The position numbers and the translations under genes were made by a program. This document shows positions 1-6,432 of a stretch of DNA of 10,733 nucleotides, in pieces. The notes under the pieces were generated by a model that searched no databases, was not told the DNA's origin, and was given only the letters and a program-made list of their open reading frames with translations. Source of the DNA: Flavobacteriaceae bacterium UBA4022 (GTDB lineage: Bacteria > Bacteroidota > Bacteroidia > Flavobacteriales > Flavobacteriaceae); NCBI GenBank assembly GCA_002384055.1, contig DGAU01000001.1, positions 1 through 10,733 of the forward strand. The letters run 5' to 3'. Each line of letters begins with the position of its first letter. The stretch's first letter is position 1.

Positions 1-1
1 G

Positions 2-75
2 TGACCTCGGCAAGATTCAAACTTGCAACCTTCTGAGCCGTAATCAGATGCGCTATTCAGTTGCGCCACGAGGCC
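2..75 (-). tRNA. tRNA-Arg, anticodon ACG
   Basis: Read on the minus strand, the sequence folds into a full cloverleaf. The 7-bp acceptor stem pairs GGCCTCG with CGAGGTC, including one G-T wobble at the second pair. The D arm is GCGC/GCGC around a 9-nt loop, the anticodon stem is TCTGA/TCAGA around loop TTACGGC, and the T arm is GCAAG/CTTGC around loop TTTGAAT. The anticodon ACG (positions 41-39) reads arginine CGN codons; A34 is normally deaminated to inosine by TadA. The discriminator base is A at position 2. Only one further 3' base (C) lies inside the window, so whether CCA is encoded cannot be seen. Boundaries exclude CCA. Confidence 0.95.
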
Positions 76-86
76 TTATTGGGTGG

Positions 87-116
87 CAAATATAAAAAAT
101 TCAGTAGGATTGTCAA
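87..116 (-). promoter_or_regulatory. promoter of tRNA-Arg (Bacteroidota type)
   Basis: On the minus strand a TTG at 116-114 is followed by exactly 19 nt and then TATATTTG at 94-87, a perfect match to the Bacteroidota primary-sigma -7 consensus TAnnTTTG with the usual spacing from the -33 TTG. The expected transcription start is near 81, about six bases before the first base of the mature tRNA (75). It lies in the 51-bp gap between the clpS stop and the tRNA, so the tRNA need not depend on read-through from the upstream operon. No clear terminator hairpin for clpS is visible in the gap. Confidence 0.75.
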
Positions 117-126
117 TTAAAAAATT

Positions 127-402
127 TCAAATAATCTCTGCATTAAGACCAGATTGCAACAGACCAGTGCATTGCGGCAATAACTCTTCGTAGGATCCTG
201 ACTTTACAGAGCATTTTCCTTTGTAATGCACCAAGAGCGCACACTGCTCGGCTTGCAAAACATCATGCCCACAAATCTCTACAAGACAGTTGATGACATG
301 ATCAAAAGTATTAATGTCGTCGTTATACAAGACAATCTGATGCTCCACAACTTCTTGTGTCATCGACTCGGCGGCTTCTTGATATTGTCTTTGGCTACTC
401 AT
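127..402 (-). CDS. clpS: ClpS, ATP-dependent Clp protease adaptor
   Basis: A 91-residue protein of the ClpS family, the N-recognin that binds N-degron substrates with bulky hydrophobic N-termini and hands them to the ClpA/ClpC chaperone of the Clp protease in the cytoplasm. Visible signatures are LYNDDINTFDHVI at residues 25-37, containing the substrate-pocket acidic NDD (27-29), and the AEQCALLVHYKGKC block at 51-64 that corresponds to the family's VHxxG helix. A short polar N-terminal extension (residues 1-20) precedes the core, as expected for an adaptor that docks by a flexible tail. The ATG at 402 starts one base after the prmA stop codon, so translational coupling is likely. It is the last gene of the minus-strand operon. 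The length is normal for the family. Confidence 0.93.
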   Translation of the reverse strand: MSSQRQYQEAAESMTQEVVEHQIVLYNDDINTFDHVINCLVEICGHDVLQAEQCALLVHYKGKCSVKSGSYEELLPQCTGLLQSGLNAEII

Positions 403-403
403 G

Positions 404-1243
404 TCACAAATTTACAAATTTTGCCGCGACCCATCGGTCCCGTTCTCTATGATCTACATAGGTCATGCCCAAATCCGAACAGCACGCTATAATTGCAGGC
501 AAATCTTCTTTATAAAACCCACTCAAAAAGAGCAGACCCTGAGGAAGCAAACAATCCACATAGCTCGCCATATCTTCGAGTAAGATATTGCGATTGATAT
601 TGGCAATCACGCTATGAAATACGGGTGTTTTTGGCAAAATCTCTGCCCCGCCCAATTGCACTTCAATAGTACTCACCCCATTGCGTTGGGCATTTTCTGT
701 CGCATTTTCCACACACCAAGGATCTATATCGATCGCAGTAGCCTTTTCGGCCCCTTTGCGCATGGCCAAAATAGCCAACACAGCAGTGCCCGCTCCCATA
801 TCCAATACGTTTTGCCCTTCAAAATCATGGGCCAAAATATACTCAAGCATCATGTGAGTGGTCTGGTGATGCCCTGTGCCAAATGACATTTTTGGTTCAA
901 TAACGATATCATATCTCACCTCAGAAGCTTCATGAAACGGTGCCCGCACCATACACTGATCTCCTACGGTAATCGGCGAAAAATTCTTTTCCCAATCTTC
1001 ATTCCAATTGGTGGGCGGTATTTCTTTGTGCGTATGGGTAATAGAACAAAAACTTGCGTCTAAGATTTCAACGGTATGAAGTAATTCCTCGTGCCAATCA
1101 CTTTTTTGGATATAGGCCAATACCCCATCATCGGTTGGCATAAAGCTTTCGAAACCAACGGCACCCAACTGGGCCATCAGCACGTCAGATCCGGGCTCTG
1201 GAGGGGTGACTTTGAAGTCAAATTCTAAATAGAAATGGCTCAT
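404..1243 (-). CDS. prmA: PrmA, ribosomal protein L11 methyltransferase
   Basis: A 279-residue SAM-dependent methyltransferase that trimethylates ribosomal protein L11. The N-terminal region (about 1-90) is the L11-recognition domain. The linker carries the diagnostic SFGTGHHQTT at 120-129. The Rossmann core has motif I VLDMGAGTAVLAILA at 146-160, an acidic motif DIDP at 172-175 that would contact the SAM ribose, and ANINRNILLEDM at 214-225 in place of the NPPF-like catalytic loop, which is usual for PrmA. The start ATG at 1243 overlaps the tpiA stop by 4 nt (ATGA), a classic coupled junction, and clpS follows after 1 nt. Length is slightly below that of the E. coli enzyme. Nothing indicates damage. 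Confidence 0.93.
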   Translation of the reverse strand: MSHFYLEFDFKVTPPEPGSDVLMAQLGAVGFESFMPTDDGVLAYIQKSDWHEELLHTVEILDASFCSITHTHKEIPPTNWNEDWEKNFSPITVGDQCMVRAPFHEASEVRYDIVIEPKMSFGTGHHQTTHMMLEYILAHDFEGQNVLDMGAGTAVLAILAMRKGAEKATAIDIDPWCVENATENAQRNGVSTIEVQLGGAEILPKTPVFHSVIANINRNILLEDMASYVDCLLPQGLLFLSGFYKEDLPAIIACCSDLGMTYVDHRERDRWVAAKFVNL

Positions 1244-2004
1244 CCTGCAGCGTTTACAATAGCCATAAAATCGTCTACCTTTAGCGATGCTCCACCAATA
1301 AGTCCTCCATCAACATCGGGCTTACCAAATAGTTCGGCCGCGTTATCAGGCTTCACACTCCCACCGTAAAGGATGGAAACATTTTGTGCGCAGTGGTCCC
1401 CATAATGTGTGGCCACCGTCTGACGGATAAAAGCATGCATTTCTTGTGCTTGTTCGGGTGAGGCCGTAACCCCTGTGCCAATAGCCCAAACCGGTTCATA
1501 GGCCAAAACAACCGACGACCACTGGTCTGCGCTTAAATGAAATAAGGCATCCTTTAATTGCGTTGCTACAACCGCAAAATGCGTATCAGATTGGCGCTCT
1601 TCGAGCAACTCACCAAAACAATATACCACTTCGATTCCATGACCCAGTGCCGCATCTACTTTCTCTTTGAGCAAAGCGTTGTCTTCATGAAAATAAGCAC
1701 GGCGCTCGCTATGACCAATCAAGACGGAGCCCACACCGTAACTGGCCAGCATACCTCCAGAAAGCTCACCTGTATAGGCGCCTGATTCGGCTTGATGCAT
1801 ATTTTGTGCACCAACTTCCAAACGCCCACCAGCACCTACTAGGGCCAATGCGCCACTCAAATGCACGCTGGGCGGACAAATCAAGACCCGCTGGTTGCCC
1901 GAGGGTTGTGCACCCAATTCAAGAACTAAGGCTGTTGTTAAAGCTTCTGCCTCGTCCTTATTGAGGTTCATTTTCCAGTTTCCTGCGACAATTTTTTTTC
2001 TCAT
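1240..2004 (-). CDS. tpiA: Triosephosphate isomerase
   Basis: A 254-residue TIM-barrel enzyme interconverting dihydroxyacetone phosphate and glyceraldehyde 3-phosphate in glycolysis and gluconeogenesis, active as a cytoplasmic dimer. All catalytic elements are present: AGNWKMN at 7-13 with K11, GHSERR at 97-102 with the electrophilic H98, and AYEPVWAIGTG at 168-178 with the base E170 followed by flexible loop 6. Phosphate-binding YGGSVKP (213-219) and GGLIGGASL (233-241) close the barrel. Length is typical. The ATG at 2004 lies 6 nt after the stop of the upstream permease, and the stop overlaps the prmA start, so it sits inside the minus-strand operon. No dedicated promoter is obvious, since the upstream gap is too small. 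Confidence 0.96.
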   Translation of the reverse strand: MRKKIVAGNWKMNLNKDEAEALTTALVLELGAQPSGNQRVLICPPSVHLSGALALVGAGGRLEVGAQNMHQAESGAYTGELSGGMLASYGVGSVLIGHSERRAYFHEDNALLKEKVDAALGHGIEVVYCFGELLEERQSDTHFAVVATQLKDALFHLSADQWSSVVLAYEPVWAIGTGVTASPEQAQEMHAFIRQTVATHYGDHCAQNVSILYGGSVKPDNAAELFGKPDVDGGLIGGASLKVDDFMAIVNAAG

Positions 2005-2010
2005 AACAAT

Positions 2011-3087
2011 TTATTGATAACTGATTCTGGGATCCAACCATCCATAGATCAAATCCACCATAATATTGATTAATATAAAGAGGGTGGCAATCACCAAGAC
2101 CGCCCCCATAATGATGGGCAGGTCTAAGGTATTCAACGCATCTACTATTTCTTTGCCCAGACCATTCCATCCAAAAATGTATTCTACAAATACGGCACCA
2201 GCCAACATAGAGGCAAACCAGCCGGATATGGCGGTTACCACAGGGTTTAAGGCGTTTTTGAGCGCATGGCGAAACAGCACAGCAAATTGCCCTAAGCCTT
2301 TGGCTCGGGCAGTGCGGATATAATCTTTATTGAGTTCGTCCCAAAGAGAGTTGCGCATGAGTTGGGTCACAACAGCCAACGGCCGAATCCCCAATACCAC
2401 AGCCGGTAGGATTAAATTTTTCCATTGAATGTATGTGCCTTCACCAAAGTCATCTACCGCATATAGGCTTCCCGACATATTCAGGTGGGTGTATTCGTGT
2501 AAGACATAGCCAAAAAACCAGGCAAACAAAAGGGCACTAAAAAACGAGGGTACACTCATGCCTATGGTGCTGACCAATTGAATCATACGGTCCAAAAAAC
2601 GATCCTTATAAGCCACAGAAACAACCCCGAGTAATACGCCGAGCATTATAGCCAATAAGATGGCAGACACGGCCAAAACGGCTGTATTGGGCAAGGTTTC
2701 GGCAATCACATCAGACACACGCTTACCACTTTTTTGAAAGGAGTCGCGCAAATAAGGCCATTTGAATAGGAGCACTTTGGAACGCGTGCGCAGTAACACT
2801 AGGCCACCATACTTATCCGCGTCATAAGAGGTGTAAAAGCCCGGTTGCTTCTGATGCAGAGAAATGGGCGAAAGGTCATTCAGATAATAAAGGTATTGCT
2901 TGCCAATAGGCTGATCAAAACCATATTTTTTTTTGACTATAGCAAGCTGTTCGGCGGTTTCGTTTTGACCCAGCATCATGCGCGCGGGATCACCAGGTAA
3001 GAAATTAAATAAAAAGAAAATGACCGTCACCACACCATAGAGCGTGATCAGGGCATAGCCTAATTTTTTTATGAGATACACCAACAC
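2011..3087 (-). CDS. Orphan DppB/OppB-type ABC transporter permease
   Basis: A 358-residue inner-membrane permease of the binding-protein-dependent (DppB/OppB, BPD_transp_1) type. Residues 1-30 form the first membrane helix followed by LPGDPARMM (30-38), a typical family start. Further helices lie near 135-160, 178-197, 225-245, 285-305 and 325-350. The EAA-type cytoplasmic loop that contacts the ATPase is at about 254-280 (DYIRTARAKGLG, then LFRHALKNALNP). The periplasmic stretch 60-120 is longer and more charged than in E. coli DppB. Translation starts at GTG 3087 (alternatives TTG 3084 or GTG 3081); no in-frame ATG occurs before residue 37. No DppC, ATPase or binding protein is encoded nearby, so substrate and partners are unknown. 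It begins 1 nt after the upstream gene and ends 6 nt before tpiA. Confidence 0.85.
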   Translation of the reverse strand: MLVYLIKKLGYALITLYGVVTVIFFLFNFLPGDPARMMLGQNETAEQLAIVKKKYGFDQPIGKQYLYYLNDLSPISLHQKQPGFYTSYDADKYGGLVLLRTRSKVLLFKWPYLRDSFQKSGKRVSDVIAETLPNTAVLAVSAILLAIMLGVLLGVVSVAYKDRFLDRMIQLVSTIGMSVPSFFSALLFAWFFGYVLHEYTHLNMSGSLYAVDDFGEGTYIQWKNLILPAVVLGIRPLAVVTQLMRNSLWDELNKDYIRTARAKGLGQFAVLFRHALKNALNPVVTAISGWFASMLAGAVFVEYIFGWNGLGKEIVDALNTLDLPIIMGAVLVIATLFILINIMVDLIYGWLDPRISYQ

Positions 3088-3088
3088 C

Positions 3089-4195
3089 CTAATTGAATTT
3101 TAGCTTCAAGGCATCGTTCCAATGCAACTTTTGCTTGATCATGCCCGACTGCCATTCCATAACCGCTGGATTACTGCGTACGATCGTTTTCAGGGCCGTC
3201 ATGTCGCAAAAGTAAAAGTCAAACATCACCCCGAATTTTTCGCGGAGTACTGCCACCTCATCGGGTCCAGAGGCGGACAATCCAATGACCTTATAACCTT
3301 TGGCTTGGGCCTCTGCCACTACCGTATTGATGGTTGCAAAACCGTTCATTTCAGAAACAGCCAAATTGTAGGCCACTACTACAATTAATTTGGGTTCCTC
3401 CAGGAGTTCTTGGGTATAGTCCATCCCATCGCGTTCCATCGAAAAATCATGGATGGGCGGCTCATAAGGTGGGCGTAAAAACTGGGTTTCGACTCCGGTA
3501 CGCTGTGCCCCTTCGGGCTGGGGATCTTGACCCGTGGTATTGACCAGTTCAAAAGGACCATCGGGCCCCTCATACTGCCAGCGGTATTCGATAATGGGTG
3601 CAGGTGCATCACTGGGCGTTTGCATGGCATTGGTGATATTGACCCCTATTTTGTACGGACGAAAATCAACCACTGGGAGGTGCATCAGTACCTGGTAACC
3701 AAAAGCCAACGACAAAACCGTCGCCATCAATACAATGATACTGCGCACATTTGGCGTTCCCCAAGATTGGATCATATCTTTTTTCCACAACAAAAAGGCA
3801 ATCAACACCAACAGGACTAAATCTTTGCTAAAGGACTGCCAAGGCGTGAGTTTTAAGGCATCCCCAAAGCAACCACAATCGGTCACCTTTTCGAAATAAG
3901 CTGAGTAAAAGGTCAGGAACGTAAAAAACACAATCATGCTGAGCAAACTCCAAAGGGTCAATTGGGTCGCATAACCCACCAAAAGCATCACACCCAAAAG
4001 CACTTCGATCAATACCAAAATAATGGCCATCAACAAGGCATAGGGAACCAAAAACTCAAGATTCAGAACATCTGGCGCAAAATAATCTTGTAATTTAAAG
4101 GAGAAACCGACTGGGTCATTGAGTTTGATCAAACCGCTGATCAGGAACAGCACCCCAACAAAAACCCGACTAAAACCTACGGTTACTTTATACAT
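3089..4195 (-). CDS. BT_3928-family DoxX-like membrane protein with thioredoxin-fold-like C-domain
   Basis: A 368-residue membrane protein resembling the Bacteroidota BT_3928 family. Residues 1-140 contain four hydrophobic segments (about 7-25, 50-75, 80-100, 125-137) with the DoxX/MauE-like architecture, and DCGCFGD (106-112) between the third and fourth, a cysteine motif shared with MauE-type redox partners. A fifth helix at 152-172 precedes a soluble, probably periplasmic region. Within it, roughly 268-360 has the alternating pattern of a thioredoxin-like fold (LIVVVAYNLA, then KGYKVIGLSAS) but lacks CxxC; the only cysteine there is C330. Function is not established; a role in envelope disulfide or electron transfer is inference from the motif. 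It follows the DUF1599 gene by 2 nt and precedes the permease by 1 nt, so the three are probably co-expressed. Confidence 0.82.
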   Translation of the reverse strand: MYKVTVGFSRVFVGVLFLISGLIKLNDPVGFSFKLQDYFAPDVLNLEFLVPYALLMAIILVLIEVLLGVMLLVGYATQLTLWSLLSMIVFFTFLTFYSAYFEKVTDCGCFGDALKLTPWQSFSKDLVLLVLIAFLLWKKDMIQSWGTPNVRSIIVLMATVLSLAFGYQVLMHLPVVDFRPYKIGVNITNAMQTPSDAPAPIIEYRWQYEGPDGPFELVNTTGQDPQPEGAQRTGVETQFLRPPYEPPIHDFSMERDGMDYTQELLEEPKLIVVVAYNLAVSEMNGFATINTVVAEAQAKGYKVIGLSASGPDEVAVLREKFGVMFDFYFCDMTALKTIVRSNPAVMEWQSGMIKQKLHWNDALKLKFN

Positions 4196-4197
4196 AC

Positions 4198-4746
4198 TTA
4201 TTGATTTGTGCCCTGGTCCAAATGGATTAAAGCAAATACACTATAGTTGATCATGTCTTGGTAGTTGGCATCAATACCTTCGCTGACCAAGGTCTTGCCT
4301 TGATTGTCTTCTATCTGCTTGACCCGTAATAACTTTTGAAGGATCAAATCGGTCAAGGAACTCACCCGCATATCGCGCCAAGCTTCGCCATAATCATGAT
4401 TTTTATCCATCATCAGCCCTTTGGTAAGGGTCACCTCTTGGTCATACATGGCTACGGCAGCTTCCAAATCCAGATCGGGTTGTTCCACCACGCCCATTTT
4501 GAGCTGGATAAGGGCCATCACCGAATAATTGATAATGCCGATGAATTCAGACTGGGCTCCTTCGTCGACTTTTTGCTCTTGATTCTGTTGCAACCCGCGA
4601 ATACGCTGGGCTTTGATAAAAATCTGATCCGTTAAGGAAGGTAAGCGCAAAATACGCCATGCACTTCCGTAGTCTTTCATCTTGTCGGAAAACAACTGTC
4701 GGCATGCGGTAATGACCTGATCATACTGTTTTGCGGTTTTGCCCAT
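4198..4746 (-). CDS. DUF1599 family protein with internal duplication
   Basis: A 182-residue soluble protein that looks like the DUF1599 family (described elsewhere as a nucleotide-modification-associated domain). It consists of two copies of one about 62-residue unit: DKMKDYGSAWR...SLTDQIFIKAQRIR...IINYSVMALIQL at 21-82, and DKNHDYGEAWR...SLTDLILQKLLRVK...MINYSVFALIHL at 114-176. Each copy keeps DYG-AW, SLTD and a C-terminal INYSV-ALI helix; the predicted fold is all-helical, and acidic residues preceding DYG could bind metal or nucleotide, which is inference. Function is unproven. The ATG at 4746 is the first gene of the minus-strand operon and lies 56 bp from the divergent folP. The conserved linkage with the next gene argues for a cellular rather than phage role here. 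Confidence 0.8.
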   Translation of the reverse strand: MGKTAKQYDQVITACRQLFSDKMKDYGSAWRILRLPSLTDQIFIKAQRIRGLQQNQEQKVDEGAQSEFIGIINYSVMALIQLKMGVVEQPDLDLEAAVAMYDQEVTLTKGLMMDKNHDYGEAWRDMRVSSLTDLILQKLLRVKQIEDNQGKTLVSEGIDANYQDMINYSVFALIHLDQGTNQ

Positions 4747-4802
4747 GAGTTCTTTAAGATTTTCCGTAAATTTCGCTTAAATAAATCAATTTAAAAAATA
4801 CC
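4747..4802. promoter_or_regulatory. divergent promoter region, DUF1599 operon / folP
   Basis: This AT-rich 56-bp spacer must hold the starts of both divergent transcription units. On the plus strand TAAATTTC (4767-4774) matches TAnnTTTG at all but the last base and would give a folP leader of about 23 nt, but no -33 TTG is placed correctly. On the minus strand only TATTTTTT (4799-4792) resembles a -7 box. Neither assignment is firm. The spacer is too short for a folate or c-di-AMP riboswitch. Confidence 0.4.
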
Positions 4803-5627
4803 ATGACCATCAATTGCCACGGCCATTTAATTGACCTCAGTGTTCCAAGGGTAATGGGCATTTTAAATGTGACGCCAGATTCTTTTTACGACGGCGGGAA
4901 ACACAACAACCTGGACACTCTTTTGGCCCAAGCAGCGGTCATGCTCGCTGACGGGGCTACTTTTTTGGATGTTGGCGGCTATAGTTCGCGACCCGGGGCA
5001 GATGATGTTAACTTAGACCAAGAAATTGGGCGCGTACTCCCGGCCATTAAAGCATTACACCAAACATTTCCACAGGCCTTAATATCCATTGACACCTTTC
5101 GCAGTAGCGTCGCTCAAGCGGCCATAGATGCAGGCGCCTGTATGGTCAATGACATCAGCGGTGGTCAAGCAGATCCAGATATGTTTGCCGCTGTTGGAAG
5201 CGCTAGCGTGCCTATGGTCTTGATGCACATGCGGGGCACACCGCAGACCATGACCTCCCTGAGTCAATACGACAACGTCATCATTGAGGTGACCCAAGAA
5301 TTGGCCACACGCATCGCCCAGGCGCGCAGTCATGGGATCAATGACCTGATCATAGATCCAGGCTTTGGGTTTGCCAAAACGCGTGCGCAAAATTTTGAAT
5401 TATTGAACCAACTCGAACACCTCATACATCTGAAACTCCCAATATTAGCTGGGCTTTCCAGAAAATCAATGATCTACAAAACACTCGACAAAAGTCCTGA
5501 GCAAGCCTTAAATGGGACCACGGTAATGAATACCATCGCCCTGCAAAAAGGCGCGTGCATTTTGCGGGTTCATGATGTGGCCCAAGCTCAAGAAACCATA
5601 AGTTTGGTTCAAGCGCTAAAAAATTAA
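4803..5627 (+). CDS. folP: Dihydropteroate synthase
   Basis: A 274-residue TIM-barrel enzyme that condenses 6-hydroxymethyl-7,8-dihydropterin diphosphate with p-aminobenzoate to form dihydropteroate, the sulfonamide-target step of folate synthesis. Family motifs appear in order: MGILNVTPDSF (18-28), GGYSSRPGA (58-66), SIDT (95-98), ND (116-117), MHMRGTP (141-147), DPGFGFAKT (185-193), GLSRKS (217-222) and RVHDV (255-259). The second loop reads GGYSS where E. coli has GGEST, and GFGFAKT replaces GFGFGKT; as far as I recall both are common in this phylum, so no resistance claim follows. Length is typical. The ATG at 4803 has no strong Shine-Dalgarno. cdaA follows after 24 nt on the same strand, and the two are probably one transcript. 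Confidence 0.95.
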   Translation: MTINCHGHLIDLSVPRVMGILNVTPDSFYDGGKHNNLDTLLAQAAVMLADGATFLDVGGYSSRPGADDVNLDQEIGRVLPAIKALHQTFPQALISIDTFRSSVAQAAIDAGACMVNDISGGQADPDMFAAVGSASVPMVLMHMRGTPQTMTSLSQYDNVIIEVTQELATRIAQARSHGINDLIIDPGFGFAKTRAQNFELLNQLEHLIHLKLPILAGLSRKSMIYKTLDKSPEQALNGTTVMNTIALQKGACILRVHDVAQAQETISLVQALKN

Positions 5628-5651
5628 TTACCTTTATCCCAAACCCGTACC

Positions 5652-6425
5652 GTGGAATTGTTAGAAATCAGAATTCTGGACATCGTCGACATTGTTTTGG
5701 TCGCACTTTTGCTCTTTTACCTCTACCGACTGGTGCGTGGCACGGTTGCCATCAATATTTTTATCGGTATTGTGATGTTATATGCCACATGGAAACTCAC
5801 CGAGTTTTTGCAAATGCAACTGCTCAGTAGAATTTTGGGCGGCTTCTTGGGCGTGGGTATGTTTGCCTTGATTGTGGTCTTCCAGCAAGAAATTAGGAAA
5901 TTTTTACTCATGATAGGGACGACCAATTTTGCCTCACGCAAAAAACTCCTGCAACGCTTCAACCTACAACCAACTCAGACTTTCAATACGGACATTACTG
6001 CTATTGTCAGTGCCTGTCTTAAAATGAGTGCCTCCAAAACAGGAGCCATTATTGTGCTCAAGCGCAACAACAACTTAGAATTCATTAAGAGCACTGGAGA
6101 CCCCATGAATCTTGAGGTCAACGGGCCTATTCTGGAAAGTATTTTTTATAAAAACAGTCCCTTGCACGATGGGGCCATGGTCATTGAAGACAACACCATT
6201 TCGGCCACAAGGGTCATCTTGCCGGTATCAAGCGAACAAAATATCCCCTCACGTTTTGGTCTGCGCCATCGTGCAGCACTAGGCATTACCGAGCGAACAG
6301 ATGCTGTTTGCCTGGTCGTCTCGGAAGAGAGCGGCCAAATGTCTTATGTCAAGGAAGGTGATTTTGTGCGCTACAACGATCGTGATGAACTCGAAAAAAT
6401 AATGGCTAGAGATTTGAGTAATTAA
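5652..6425 (+). CDS. cdaA: CdaA-type diadenylate cyclase (membrane-anchored)
   Basis: A 257-residue membrane-bound diadenylate cyclase that makes the second messenger c-di-AMP from two ATP. Three N-terminal helices (about 12-28, 33-50, 60-78) are followed by a coiled stretch and the DisA_N domain from about 100. The active-site motifs are intact: LHDGAMVI (171-178, DGA at 173-175) and RHRAALGI (205-212, RHR at 205-207), plus the SEESG strand (224-228). Translation starts at GTG 5652; residues MELLEIRILDIVD match the expected family N-terminus and no in-frame ATG is better. It lies 24 nt after folP, whereas Firmicutes couple cdaA to cdaR and glmM; no CdaR or c-di-AMP phosphodiesterase is visible here. 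Its stop is 7 bp from the stop of the convergent ABC exporter. Confidence 0.93.
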   Translation: MELLEIRILDIVDIVLVALLLFYLYRLVRGTVAINIFIGIVMLYATWKLTEFLQMQLLSRILGGFLGVGMFALIVVFQQEIRKFLLMIGTTNFASRKKLLQRFNLQPTQTFNTDITAIVSACLKMSASKTGAIIVLKRNNNLEFIKSTGDPMNLEVNGPILESIFYKNSPLHDGAMVIEDNTISATRVILPVSSEQNIPSRFGLRHRAALGITERTDAVCLVVSEESGQMSYVKEGDFVRYNDRDELEKIMARDLSN

Positions 6426-6432
6426 CCAGCGC

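Noticed and set aside
1958..2170. Minus-strand frame overlapping the permease end and tpiA start
   Set aside because: It overlaps two well-supported genes in another frame and has no recognisable domain.
4198..4746. DUF1599 gene as a sign of a phage or DNA-modification island
   Set aside because: All surrounding genes are core chromosomal genes with matching composition; no glycosylase, kinase, integrase or other modification gene is present.
4747..4802. Folate or c-di-AMP riboswitch ahead of folP-cdaA
   Set aside because: The 56-bp AT-rich spacer is too short and shows no stable paired elements.
5146..5640. Possible sulfonamide-resistance variant of folP (GGYSS, GFGFAKT)
   Set aside because: These substitutions look like normal lineage variation, and resistance cannot be inferred from sequence reading alone.
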